From Siderastrea siderea (lineage: Eukaryota; Cnidaria; Anthozoa; Scleractinia; Rhizangiidae), in NCBI GenBank assembly GCA_964030785.1, contig OZ034968.1, positions 60,781,899 through 60,845,898 on the forward strand: a stretch of DNA of 64,000 bases, given 5' to 3'. Below are positions 46,019 to 56,606 of this stretch, in pieces. The notes beneath the pieces are model-generated. The model searched no databases and had not been told where the DNA came from. It was given only the letters and a program-made list of their open reading frames with translations. The translations under genes were made by a program, and so were the position numbers. Position 1 is the stretch's first letter. Every line of letters starts with the position of its first letter.

Positions 46019-46450
46019 TCAAGAAAAATAATTTTTCACTATTTCCTCATTTTGAAGTAAATCATTGGAGAACATTTTCAAAATATCGGCAAAACTTGTT
46101 CCTTTATTTCTTTCATTTAAAAAGAGAAGGCAGTAGTAACCACATCTCACACTTTGTTCCCATTGAATTTGATTATCATTTCTGAAAAAATATTTCATCC
46201 CATGCATTGACATTTCTTTTTCCCATTCCAAAGGTGGTGGAAGCCCAAATGAATCGAAATACTCGCAAGTGCCTTCATCAAACCAACAACATACCCAATG
46301 AGTTCCCAAACTTCCGAAATCATCCAAGTTGATAATGCATGGGGAATGAAAAAAAGGTTTTTTTCGTTTCTGCTAAAAATACCTTTTATTGGAATTCGTA
46401 AAAAGTTGCACCATTTTCTCAGGTCAATGTTGGATAGAGGTTTATCTTCA
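46019..46450 (-). pseudogene. Adenain-like (C5/Ulp1-fold) maturation protease, frameshifted
   Basis: The open part (46019-46327, 102 residues) carries THWVCCWFDEG (His10), FDSFG (Asp25) and EQSVRCGYYC (Gln58 and the Cys62 region), which is the order of the adenovirus protease catalytic set. The N-terminal segment (SNIDLRKWCNFLRIPIKGIF) is in another frame upstream to about 46450. The change falls in the A/T-runs near 46340-46375. The enzyme would cleave minor capsid and core precursors during virion maturation. Downstream genes are transcribed in the same direction. Confidence 0.85.
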
Positions 46451-46454
46451 AATT

Positions 46455-47159
46455 TTAGTTTTTTTTTAAACGATAATAATCATCCCAAGTTCCGAAAAAA
46501 GGTGGAGGTTGAATTTGCATTCCTTTACCTTTAGGTGGTGGTGGAAGAGGAGGTGCTCGTCTCGGTCGTGAGCGTGGTGGTTGCGTTTCCATACCTTTTC
46601 CGATTATTTTTCGAACTAAATCAATGGCTAAAGGTACTCCGATAGACGCTAACATACCAAGGAAGCCGCCGTATTGTGCACCTCCTCCTTTTACTAAACC
46701 TTGCCCAACAAGATACTGTTCTGCCACCTTTTTCTGAGTAGGAGTCATTCGCTGGACAAGTTTATAAAGCTCAATTTCCTTCGGCCCAAAACCCTTTCCG
46801 AATATCTTTTTCAGCACCTTTTCAGCACCGAAACTCAAACCTGCACTTGCTAATGCTCCAAGGGCTGGCTTTATCAAAGGCCGTGCCAAACCTAGCATAG
46901 CAGAAAACAAACTTCCACCGCGCTGCGCAGTATTTTGAATCTGGGTCTGGCTTAATCTTATTTCCATTCCTTTACCTGCTGCTGATTTTTTTTTCAATCG
47001 CGAGATTTGAGTTGCAGTGAGAAGAAGTTCGTCACCGCGCCCAATTTTGTCTGGTTTAACTTTCAGATTAACAGATGTCTTCGTAGCATAAGCTTTTTGA
47101 AGTTTCTTTTTCTGGCCATCAGTCAGTTCAATTTTATATGGATGATAAGTTGTGCTCAT
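46455..47159 (-). CDS. Minor virion protein, Gly-rich, with C-terminal proline repeats
   Basis: 234 residues and intact from ATG at 47159. The N-terminus has two beta-like repeats ending in LTATQISRLKK and IRLSQTQIQ. The middle is Gly/Ala-rich and hydrophobic (LGALASAGLSFGAEKVL, GGFLGMLASIGVPLAIDL). The tail is proline/arginine-rich (RPRRAPPLPPPPKGKG). This form recurs among Polinton and adintovirus virion proteins and recalls membrane-active or core proteins, but no enzymatic motif is present. It sits between protease and MCP in a same-strand block. TATATTATATT lies about 10 bp upstream of the start. Confidence 0.7.
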   Translation of the reverse strand: MSTTYHPYKIELTDGQKKKLQKAYATKTSVNLKVKPDKIGRGDELLLTATQISRLKKKSAAGKGMEIRLSQTQIQNTAQRGGSLFSAMLGLARPLIKPALGALASAGLSFGAEKVLKKIFGKGFGPKEIELYKLVQRMTPTQKKVAEQYLVGQGLVKGGGAQYGGFLGMLASIGVPLAIDLVRKIIGKGMETQPPRSRPRRAPPLPPPPKGKGMQIQPPPFFGTWDDYYRLKKN

Positions 47160-47202
47160 CGTGTGTGTATATTATATTGAGAATTTTTTTTTTCAATTTT
47201 TT

Positions 47203-48465
47203 CTAGACGACAACAAGTTCATTACCAATTTGTTTCAACACAAATTCTTGTTCATTCAAAACCGCGGCGAAGATTTTATAATCTTGAGCGTTAGCAGGTT
47301 CGTTAAGTTTGTAATGAAAATAAAGGATTTGTGGGTCCCCTGTCAAACTTTCTTTGGCATTTCGTAAATCGAAGTATATAATTGGGTATAACTTCTCAAA
47401 GTTTGCGACTTGTAGCTGAACGCCGGTGTCGTAGTCGTTTTTTCTGTATCTGAAATTTATCAAATCCTTCAAAATTCTTAGTTTAAACTCATTATCGTAT
47501 TCAATCTGAGGGTAAAAGTTTGTTCCACATTGGAGGCTGCAAGTTTTCAATTTTGCTGAGGCATCACCATCAATATCAAATGTGTCAAAAAAGTAAGGAT
47601 TTTGTGTGTAACGATTTTCTTTACGAGCTTGTTGAAAGAATACAAAGACATGTTTGGGGTTTTTTATTCCACTCCCAATCATGAACATACCACTCTCGTC
47701 CCTTCTTTCACTCAAAGAAAAAATATTTTCTTTCAAGTATTTCCATTGGGTTGGTTTTAAGAAATTTTCATTTACAAAGGTCTGTCCTTTACCAGTGAAA
47801 TGTAATTGTGGAACCCATAATTCTAATTTGCGAACAACAATTCTTCGAGGTGTTCCATCATTTTGGTAAATCAATTCTCTATCATTTTGTAAAGTAATAA
47901 GAAACTCAAGTTGCATTGGTGGCAGCAGCCTGTCGGAAAGCCCTTCGAAAAAGGAGTATCTGTTTAAAGGAATTGTTGTCTGAACCATCTTTCCGCCATG
48001 TGATAGAAGCGCTCTTTCTCGCATTCCAAAGTTCGTCGCATTTCCATCAGTCGCTGTGGTTGCGTCAATGTCAAGATACCAAAACTGATCTTTTGCCACG
48101 CTTCTTGAAAAATCATCAGAAAATTCAAGCAGATTTTTGATGAAAATGAATTTGTGGATATTATTCGCATAGTAAAGTTCTTTACCAGATGAGTTGATCC
48201 TCGAACTTTTAATCAATGAAAAAGAACCGTTTATCGGAGCTGATTCGGTGTCAGCGACAACATTACTTCCATTTGCTGTTGCTTCAAACTTGAAATGTAC
48301 GCGGAAATAGGCATTATACCAATCATAAAAATTGTCCCTGTCCATCAACTTGAAAGTGTAGCCCTCTTTCTCTTGAGTGTCACCATTAGCAGGTAAGAGG
48401 ATAGGGGAGATTAAATTAAATTTGACATATTTTTCACTCTCGAGGTATGGTTGAATTCTGAACAT
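47203..48465 (-). CDS. Major capsid protein, double jelly-roll
   Basis: 420 residues from the preferred ATG at 48465 (MFRIQPYLE); an upstream ATG at 48519 adds only an A-run-encoded Lys/Phe-rich leader. It is beta-rich throughout with the family's DNFYDWYNAYFRVHF-type start and a FFEGLSDRLLPPMQLEF segment between the two barrels. The C-terminal IYFDLRN segment is also in place. It forms trimeric hexon-like capsomers of an icosahedral shell. The gene is uninterrupted, in contrast to most neighbours. It is part of a minus-strand structural block from 50784 to 44944. Confidence 0.9.
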   Translation of the reverse strand: MFRIQPYLESEKYVKFNLISPILLPANGDTQEKEGYTFKLMDRDNFYDWYNAYFRVHFKFEATANGSNVVADTESAPINGSFSLIKSSRINSSGKELYYANNIHKFIFIKNLLEFSDDFSRSVAKDQFWYLDIDATTATDGNATNFGMRERALLSHGGKMVQTTIPLNRYSFFEGLSDRLLPPMQLEFLITLQNDRELIYQNDGTPRRIVVRKLELWVPQLHFTGKGQTFVNENFLKPTQWKYLKENIFSLSERRDESGMFMIGSGIKNPKHVFVFFQQARKENRYTQNPYFFDTFDIDGDASAKLKTCSLQCGTNFYPQIEYDNEFKLRILKDLINFRYRKNDYDTGVQLQVANFEKLYPIIYFDLRNAKESLTGDPQILYFHYKLNEPANAQDYKIFAAVLNEQEFVLKQIGNELVVV

Positions 48466-48508
48466 AACAACAAGCTTTTCTATAAAAAGAAAAAAAAAAT
48501 TTTTGCGC

Positions 48509-49007
48509 TTAAATTTCATTTGTCAAAATTCGATTCAATTTTATCAGAGCGTCATCTGATTTTTTTGGTAGTTTATTTTGTAAAATGTTTGTGAGTTTAT
48601 TTTGTGCATCCTTCCTCATTTGTTTTTTCTTTCGCTCTTGCAATAGTTGACGTATTTGTTTTGAACCTGCCTCATCTGATTTTTTTGGTAGTTTATTTTG
48701 TAGAATGTTTGTAAGTTTATTTTGTGCATCCTTCCTCATTTGTTTTTTCTTGCGCTCTTGCAATAGTTGACGTATTTGTTTTGAACCTTTTTCGACAGCA
48801 ATTTCACCAACTTTCTGACCCGCTTTTTCAGCGAATGTTTTTGCAGTTTTTTCGGCAGTTTTCTTTGCCACGTTCTTCACAGCGCCTTTCAATACTTTAC
48901 CAACGGTCATAAGGGTGTCACGTATCACACCCGACCCTTTATGTTTATACCGAAAAGTTCCGGTTTTTTTCATCAAAAAATTTTGCCCACTCGCTCGGAT
49001 GATTCAT
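48509..49007 (-). CDS. Basic core-like protein with an internal 39-residue duplication
   Basis: The main frame (48509-48976) is strongly basic and Ala/Lys-rich (VKNVAKKTAEKTAKTFAEKA). It contains two almost identical tandem copies of a segment starting GSKQIRQLLQERKKKQMRK and ending LPKKSD. The DNA repeats are 48555-48670 and about 48672-48790. A better start is the ATG at 49007 (MNHPSEWAKFF), which needs one base change at the A-run near 48970 to join. Composition suggests DNA condensation in the virion. The recent duplication is visible at nucleotide level. Confidence 0.6.
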
Positions 49008-49032
49008 GGTTGTATATTAATGAAAATAAAAT

Positions 49033-49801
49033 TCATTCTTGTTTTATCATTAAATTAACCAAAATATCTATCCCGTTAAGATCCAGAGCACCACCAATTC
49101 CGTCAGTAACTCTAACACTTACCGAATCGATAATTTTTTTGTTCACAGGATGCCAATTGAGAATAAGCGGTTCTTTTTCAAATGGGTAACTTACTTGAAG
49201 CATGGATGTTGAAAAACTGTATATTACATCTCTTGGAACATAGTTTGATTCCCGGGTGATCAGATCACAGTGGATAAACACCCAATCAACACCTCTTGTA
49301 ATATCTGGTAGTTTTCTTCCGACACTGTCTCCACTCAAAGTCACTTTTCCATAACCAATTAAATCAGAAAAAGATCCTTGAGATAAGTCAAGCTCATAAT
49401 CATCATGAATTAAAATGACAACTCTGTAAACCGTCATATCGAAATACAAATTGAAAATGAAATTACTTTTTTCAACTTTTGGATCTACTCTACCGATGTG
49501 TTTCTGAATAAAATGGTTAATGTTTGCGTAATCATACATTCCATTTGGGAAAGTCAAAGTTTTCCAAGCTTGTTCCGTTTTTTTTCTCCAGCGAATTTTG
49601 TTATTATCATAAGCGGCATCTATATTATACCATGAATAACTCACTGAGATATTTTTCAATGCTGCTTGATATTTTTTTTTCTGAATCTAAATAAATTGGA
49701 GTTGGAAAATTAATTGTGAAATCATGTGAAACATTCTGGTCTCCACTTCTTTGGAGTTTTGCGAGTTTTGAGCTGAGAATGAGATCAAAAGACATAATCA
49801 T
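49033..49801 (-). pseudogene. Penton-like minor capsid protein (single jelly-roll), frameshifted
   Basis: The main frame (49033-49659, 208 residues) is beta-rich, with FNLYFDMTVYRVVILIHDDY, SGDSVGRKLPDITRG, HCDLITRESNYV and LNWHPVNKKIID segments in the order typical of Polinton penton-like proteins. The N-terminal part (MIMSFDLIL, from 49801) is in another frame and the break falls on an A-run at about 49675. It would close the capsid vertices and hold the fibre. TATATAAT precedes the start by about 7 bp. Confidence 0.8.
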
Positions 49802-50784
49802 TGAAGTATATAATCAGTGATAATTTTTTCTTTTGTTTTTTATTGATTGTGCCGAGTTCAACTAGTGAATCAAGAAGATATGATACCTGATTTTTCAGTT
49901 TTATTGAGCTGTTTCCTGCTTTTATCGATCCTAACCTCACATTAAGTTGGTTGATTAATTTTACATCTTCATCAGTGATGCCACTTCCTTCGATTTCCCT
50001 GAATCCTGTTCAGAAAAGTCATCTTCATTGTCAGAAAGTTCAAAAGCGGGTCTTCGGCTCATGACAGCTTTTTCAAGAGGAGTTTTGGAGATTTCTCTTT
50101 TTTCTTGGGGGGGAATGGACTTCAGTCTATACTTCCCCGCCAGTAACTGTTTCTCAAGTGCTGTTTTTGTTACCCCTCTTTTCGCATAAATTCCATCTCT
50201 TACTTTTTTGATTTCCTCTATTGTATAACCATATAATGGAGATTTTTTACTTTTTACTTTGTAATCGGGATCATTTCCAAATTTCGTGATCAGTTGATTA
50301 ACTGTTTGCAATAGGGTTGATTCATGGGAATATTCTATTTTAACCGGTTCCGGCACCCCCACTCTTTACGTGTGGATTTTTTTTCTTCCATCAGCGTTTG
50401 GGGTGGTGGTGGTGGAAAATCATCATCATCATCATCAACAACTTCTTGATATGAGGGTGGTGGTGGTGATGGTGGTGGTGTTGGTGATGGTGCTGGTGTG
50501 GGTGCGTCCGGTCTGAATTCATCACCAAAAGGGTTAATTTCGTCAAATTCATCCATTGTGTAATCAGGAACTTCCTGCTCCTCCTCTTCTTCTTCTTCTT
50601 CTTCCGCAGTGGTGCTTCTATTTTCATCAAGCCTTTTTGTAACTGGTCTAAAAAGTTCTTCTCCTGCAAGCTGACCAAACTCTTTGTTTATTTTATCCAT
50701 TCTGAATTTTTGGTGAATTTCTTCTGTTTGCTGATCGATCGCCGACTTTTCTTCAGCCAACTGACGCCATTTTTTCATCGACAT
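49785..50784 (-). pseudogene. Proline-rich virion protein with PPxY motif, frameshifted
   Basis: The start at 50784 (MSMKKWRQLAEE) follows AATATATA. The first frame has an alpha-helical head, poly-Glu, a proline-rich stretch containing PPPPSYQEV, poly-Asp and poly-Pro. It ends at 50335 at a one-base change. The second frame (49961-50362) continues with SPLYGYTIEEI and a charged tail. A third short frame (to 49785, ITDEDVKLINQLN) looks like the native C-terminus overlapping the penton start. PPSY matches the PPxY late-domain consensus that binds Nedd4-type ubiquitin ligases. Function in the Polinton is inferred only. Confidence 0.6.
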
Positions 50785-50817
50785 ATTTCCAGCGTTAATA
50801 TATAGAAGCGAAAAAAA

Positions 50818-51456
50818 ATGAAGATTCCAAATTATGACCCAGGTTCTTCTAAGAGTAACTACGAACAAGGTCACCCTTGCATGCCAGCAGATGTTTTTCG
50901 GATGTTAATTTGTGGACCCAGTAATTCTGGTAAAACAAACACATTACTGCATATGCTTTATGAGTTGTTAGAGTATGATAAAATTTACCTCTTTTCAAAA
51001 AACCTGCACCAGAACAAATACCAGGATCTTTTGCAGTACTTCGCTGAAAAAGTCAACCCCCACCCCAAGGTTGGTTATGAGGTTATCGAGGCCCATGGTG
51101 ATGAAATCATTCCACTCGAAGAGCTTCCGGTGGACACCCAAAAAATAGTTGTTTTTGATGATCTTGTTTGTGAAAGCAACCAAAACAGCATCATTAATTA
51201 TTTTATCAACGGGCGTCACAGAAACTGCTGCGTTATTTACCTCACTCAAACTTTCTACAAGGTGCCGAAAAACATCCGTGATAACTGCAGCCATTTTTGT
51301 ATTTTCAGATTTCTTCCAAGAGAAAACAAACGGATTGCAGACGAGATAGGTGTGGATCATGACGGTTTAGATCGCGCCACCGATAAAAAATATTCTTTCT
51401 TTTACTATGACAAACCCCAAAAAATAATGGAAAAAAATTTTGATGAAGATATATAA
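50818..51456 (+). CDS. FtsK/HerA-type genome-packaging ATPase
   Basis: 212 residues and intact. Walker A is GPSNSGKT (33-40) and Walker B IVVFDD (110-115), followed by a sensor-like LTQTFYKVPKNIRDN motif. It is the size and layout of A32-like packaging ATPases of Polintons and adintoviruses. It would pump the linear DNA into preformed capsids. It is divergently transcribed from the PPxY gene across 33 bp containing AATATATAG and overlaps the fibre start by one base. Confidence 0.95.
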   Translation: MKIPNYDPGSSKSNYEQGHPCMPADVFRMLICGPSNSGKTNTLLHMLYELLEYDKIYLFSKNLHQNKYQDLLQYFAEKVNPHPKVGYEVIEAHGDEIIPLEELPVDTQKIVVFDDLVCESNQNSIINYFINGRHRNCCVIYLTQTFYKVPKNIRDNCSHFCIFRFLPRENKRIADEIGVDHDGLDRATDKKYSFFYYDKPQKIMEKNFDEDI

Positions 51457-52452
51457 TGGGTTATATTAACAGTCAAATAGGTGGAACAAGCCAAACTACG
51501 ACGAGTGAAAGTGGAAAAGTGGGTCCTAATGGTCCAAGAGGTGAAAAAGGGCCCGCTGGACCACAAGGTCAGGAGGGGGCACAAGGACCACGGGGTTTAA
51601 AAGGCGACAAGGGCGACAAGGGCGACAAGGGTGACAAGGGCGACAAGGGCGATAAAGGTGATCGTGGCCCTCAGGGTAGTGCCAGCGGTTCTGCTAATAT
51701 TGACATGCAAAATAAGTACGATATTTTGCGATTAAAAAGCAACCCTTATCCTGTCCACGGTGATCTGTCAAAGGTAATAAACTATCAAGACACGAGAAAT
51801 ATCTTTCTTTCGAAAAAGGAAGGCGGAAAAATGGAAGCAAGCATTGATATGAACAGTAATACAATCTACAACGTAAGAGACCCAGTACAGACAGACCAAG
51901 CCACAAACAAAAAGTATGTCGATAATCAGCTTGCGAAAAAATTGGATAAAGAAGCTGATATTGATATGAAAAATAAATCAATTACCAATCTCAAATTTCC
52001 ATCAAACCAAAAAGACGCCACAAGTGTTGAATTTGTTAATAAAAGAATTAGTGAAACACAAAAAGAATATCTTAAAAACGATGGCACAAGAAGCATGACT
52101 GGAGACTTAAATTTAAATAACAATAAAATTGTTAACTTGCAAACCGATTACAAAGATTCGAAATCCGCAGTTAATGTTGAGTTAATGGAAAATGAAATAA
52201 CAACTATGAGAGATCTTGTCACTCAAAAAATTCATGAATCTCAGATTATTAACTCGGGACAAAAAAGAGACGCCTTCAGATACTTGATGGAAGACACTGA
52301 TGAATCTTCGAGTGAAAACAATATCAAAGTTTTGGGTATTAACGATTTTCCCAATTCTCCACATCAAATTAATAAAAAAGCTTACCAACTTCAACTCTTG
52401 TTTGAAAAAGGCTCACCAAACCAGTACCGGTCACGCCTCGGTTTTAACTTAT
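51456..52452 (+). pseudogene. Collagen-like fibre protein, 5' part interrupted by a LINE
   Basis: The ATG at 51456 overlaps the ATPase stop. Residues about 20-75 are Gly-X-Y collagen repeats, including a GDK run. They are followed by fibre-type repeats with IDMNSNTIYNV, DQATNKKYVDNQ, IDMKNKSITNL and SMTGDLNLNNNKIVNL, the beta-helical style of tail-fibre shafts. Coding sequence is cut at 52452 by the LINE, after which only LINE 3' sequence is read. The frame resumes at 57604. It is likely the spike on penton vertices used for attachment. Confidence 0.85.
52439..52452 (+). repeat. LINE target-site duplication, left copy
   Basis: CGGTTTTAACTTAT, repeated exactly at 57590-57603. It encodes part of the fibre protein on both sides. 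Confidence 0.95.
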
Positions 52453-52697
52453 TTTTTTTTATTGTTATTATACACATAGTACAATTACATTCATTTGTTA
52501 ATACAGAATATTATAAATTACAATTATCCATATCGCGCTAGTTACACTAAATTACAATAAATCACAATTACAATAAATTAGACGCACTATTAAGTTTAGA
52601 AAAAAGAGCGAAAACAAAATAAAAGTAAAAGGAGCATCTTAAACAATTAGGTATTTAATAAATAAGGTATAATACTTTAATCTATCTTCTCTATTTT

Positions 52698-55600
52698 TTA
52701 CTTTGTGTTTAATTTATTAACATAATCGGAGAGAGTAATTGGTCTGTTGTGCAGTTTGTTGGTATAAATGTAATAACGCATATACAGCAAGGTATAATTA
52801 AGTTTTCTTATCAAAGTTTTGTTTTCAAGTGAAGAGGCGGGAGATAAACCGAATAACGTTTCTTTAACAGACGGATGGTGATTGGAGTTGTTCACGCTAT
52901 TAAACCATTGAATAACTCTCCTTTGAAAAGCTTTTGAAAATTGGCAGTGAATGAAAGTATGCTCAATAGAGTCTTCACTTCCACAATATAAACAATCCCC
53001 GTCATCTTTAATACCAAAACGGTGTAGCTCCTTCTTAGTGACTATAATTCTATGTAAGAACTTGTAGTGGAATTCTTTCAATTTATTTTCTTTACAAATT
53101 CGTTTTGTCAACTTAAAAAAGAGCCCCCAATCAGTGGAGTTTAAATTCAAATTTTTGCTCCATTTCGTTGGGCCGGTAGGAAAAGAATGATTTACCTTAT
53201 TATTTAGTAGCCAGTAGAAATCTTTTGCCTTTGCTTTCTCTAAGTCAATTTCGATGTTTTCCTCTAGTTGGAACTTGGATTGATCTCCCAAATAACTTTC
53301 TTTTGGAAGTTTTCCAAAATTACGTGCCCTTGTTAGAAGCGTTTTAGGGATGGCATTTATAACTTGATAAAATTTTAAAAAATTGGTTTTACAGTCATAT
53401 TTCATTTGGAACTGTTGAAAAGAAATTAGCTGTCCGTTTTCATTTAAAAGGTCCTGAATAGATATGATTCCTTTGGAAAACCATTCTCGAAGAAAGAATG
53501 GCTTTCCCCCTATAAGGATAGCTTTGTTGTTAAAAAGAATTGTTTCCTGTCCTTGTTGGTAGTTGTACTTAGACTTTAGCTCCGAAAAAAAAGATAAAAT
53601 GTCTTTGTAAAAGATTGGTAATTTAGGATCTAGGTATTTTGCATCGTAATTACACCTAAGGAAAAAATTTAATCCTCCAAGTTTTGTGAAAAAATAATTT
53701 GGTACTGATTTCCAATTGCGTCTTTCAGGGTTAAGTAGTCTTGAGATCCAAGCCAGTCTTAACCCCTTTATCATAAGATCGATATCCGTGATACGGATTC
53801 CACCTCGATCATAATCCTGATAAATGCTTTCTCTTTTAATTTTGTCCTTTTTTTTGTTCCATAAGAAACTGAAAAGCTTACTTTTGATGGTGAATTGGAC
53901 TTCGGTTGGAGTGTTTAAATTGGAAACTGCATAGACTATTTGGGATAGCCCAAGAGATTTAATAATCAAAGCCTTTCCAAACAAGGTCAGGTTTCTTGCT
54001 TTCCATAAATCCAGTTTCGTTTGTAATTTTTTGACTTTTAAATCGAAATTAAAATGTTTGTTCTTATTATCATCATATGAGAAATATAACCCTAGAATTT
54101 TGACAGGTTTGTTTACCCACTGTAATTGTAACGGTGTAGTTTTGTTCTTTGACCATTTTCCCAACCATATCGCCTTAGTCTTTTTTACATTTAATTTTAA
54201 GCCTGAGATGACTCCAAAGTTATTGACTATGTTAAGAGAATTTTCTACTGAAATAATATTTGTACAAAATAAGTTAGTATCATCTGCAAATTGACTAATT
54301 TTAACCTCATTTCCAAATAAATTAATCCCATTGATTTCAGTTGTCTGGCGAAGCTTGTTTGATAATATTTCTACGCTCAATATGAAAAGATATGGGGAAA
54401 GCGGGCAGCCTTGCCTAACCCCTCTTGTTGGTTTAATCCAGTTGGTGGTAAAGCCATTATTCAATACCGTACTTTCGATATTTGTATAAAAAATTCGAAT
54501 CCATCTTTTGACATTCTCGCCGAAATTGAAGAGATCTAATACCTTCATTATGAATTGCCATTCCAAGGTGTCAAAGGCTTTCTCAAAGTCTAGTGACACC
54601 AGAATGCCCCCTTTCTTTTCCGACATGGTGTACTCCATTACATCGTTTATCAAGCGTATATTTTCTCCAATATAACGACCTTTCATGAATCCGGTTTGAT
54701 CGGAGTGAACTAATTTTGGGAGTACTGATTCTATTCTTTTGGCTAATGCTTTAGATGCAATCTTATAATCAATGTTGAGTAAGGTTATAGGTCTCCAATT
54801 CTGAATGTCTAGTAGGTCAGAGTCTTCTTTAGGTATCAAAGTAATTACACCTCTTCGCTGTGAAATGGAGAGTTCTCCTTGTTCAAAGGCTTGATTAAGA
54901 CTTTGGATCAGATCGAATCCTATTAAATCAAAGAAGTGTTTATAGAACTCAGCGGTGAATCCGTCTTCACCTGGAGATTTATTGTCTTCAAAAGATTCTA
55001 ATATCTTTTTACACTCCTCCAAGGTAAAAATCCCTTCCATTTGTTCCTGTTCTTCGTTATTAAGTTCTGGGATTTCGATTTCCCGAATAAATTCATCAAA
55101 AGCTTCTTGGGTCACAGTTATTTTAGAGCTGTAAAGGTCCTCATAGAATTTCTCTATTTGTTGTAAGATTTTAACCTCTTCTTTTATTGTTACGTTATCG
55201 CTAGTTTGAAGTTCGGTTATTGTCTTCCTATTATAGTTTTGCTTCTCTAAATTAAAGAAATATTTAGTCGGCCGCTCTCCTTTCTCTACCCACCTGCATT
55301 TCGATCGGAAAATTGCAGCGCGTCCTTTTTCTTCGTATATTGATTGAAACTCTGTTTTGAGGTTGTCGTACTCGGTTAACGTATTCTCTATATCTGATAA
55401 ATTATCTCTGTTACATATTTCATGGTCTAGCTCTTCCAGTCGCTTGGAGATTTGTACTTCCCGTTTTAAAAGCAGCTCTCGCTTTTCTTTTAGCAAAAGA
55501 GATGGTGTTGTCACGAAATTTCCATTTTAATTAATTCCCATACTAGTCTTTTGTCTTTCAAAGATGCATACTTCTCACGTAATCGAGGAATAAGATCGCG

Positions 55601-56410
55601 GATTTTAAATATATAGCTGTCATCTTTCAGTAAGGTGTTATTGAACTTCCAGAATCCTGGTCCCCTTGGAGAATTGTTTGGTAATGACAGACAAAGAAAA
55701 ACTGTTTTATGATCTGGTGCTATTGAATTAGTAATTCCGATGCTTTTAACATGTTTTGTCAAGTTCTTTGCAATTAAAATAAAATCCAATCTAGATTTGA
55801 CGTTTAAGGCTTTGGATACATATGAATATATATTCAAATTGGGGTGACGAACTCTTTGTATATCTATTAAATCAAAAATTTCCATTGTCATAAGAAGAAG
55901 CTGACTGAAATGTGATGGTTTCCATGGTGTTCCGCCTTTTTTGTCTTTTTTTGATAGCGTGCAATTCCAGTCACCTCCAACAATAAGATTTGTCAATTCC
56001 GATTTGTCGATGATACAATTATTAAGCTGTTGTATAAATTCTAGTTGTTCGGATGGATTATTTGGTGCGTAGATATTACAGAATGACATTTTTAAACCAT
56101 TGATATTGACTGTAATAAGAGTAATTCTTCCTGTTTTGTCACTAAATGAGCAGTCTACCCTATGATTAATCGATGGATCTATTAATATGCAAGTGCCTTT
56201 GCTGTGTCGGGACCCATGGGAAAAATACATTTCGCCTCCCCATTCGTTTTGCCAAATTGTTTCGTCGTTTAGTTCTGAATAAGTTTCTTGAAGGAAATAA
56301 ATACTTGCTTTTTGATCTTTTAAATATGTAAAGATGCTCCTTCTCTTAGTTTGGTCACGTATTCCCCTTACGTTTAGCGAAATTACCTTACATATTGAAT
56401 TGTTTTGCAT
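52698..56410 (-). pseudogene. LINE ORF2: endonuclease and reverse transcriptase, one frameshift
   Basis: The start at 56410 (MQNNSICKV) is preferred to the upstream ATG at 56461. APE endonuclease motifs are SLNVRGIRD, FLQETYSE, GGDWNCTLSKKDKKGG, SRLDFILIA and APDHKTVF. RT palm motifs are SLDFEKAFDTLEW, RGVRQGCPLSPYLF and QFADDTNLFC. The C-terminal zinc knuckle is CLYCGSEDSIEHTFIHC. The frame changes once near 55512, between endonuclease and RT. Its sequence differs clearly from the LINE at 9-14 kb, so two families are present. Confidence 0.9.
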
Positions 56411-56606
56411 TTGAATGTAATTATAGAAAAAAACACGCAAAAATAAAACCAAAACAAACACTTATGAATACAAAAGGTAAACTAACGAAAAAAAATAAAG
56501 AGATTAAGCTTTCGCTTCGCCTTCTCAGTCCTCTTTGAGACTTCCCTCATGTTTAGACTATGTATAAAATAAGATGTAATACAACCTGCCAGCAACGTTT
56601 ATTTAC

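Noticed and set aside
50391..50678. Histidine-rich minus-strand frame
   Set aside because: It is an alternate frame of the proline/acid-rich PPxY gene, and its composition is explained by that gene's simple repeats.
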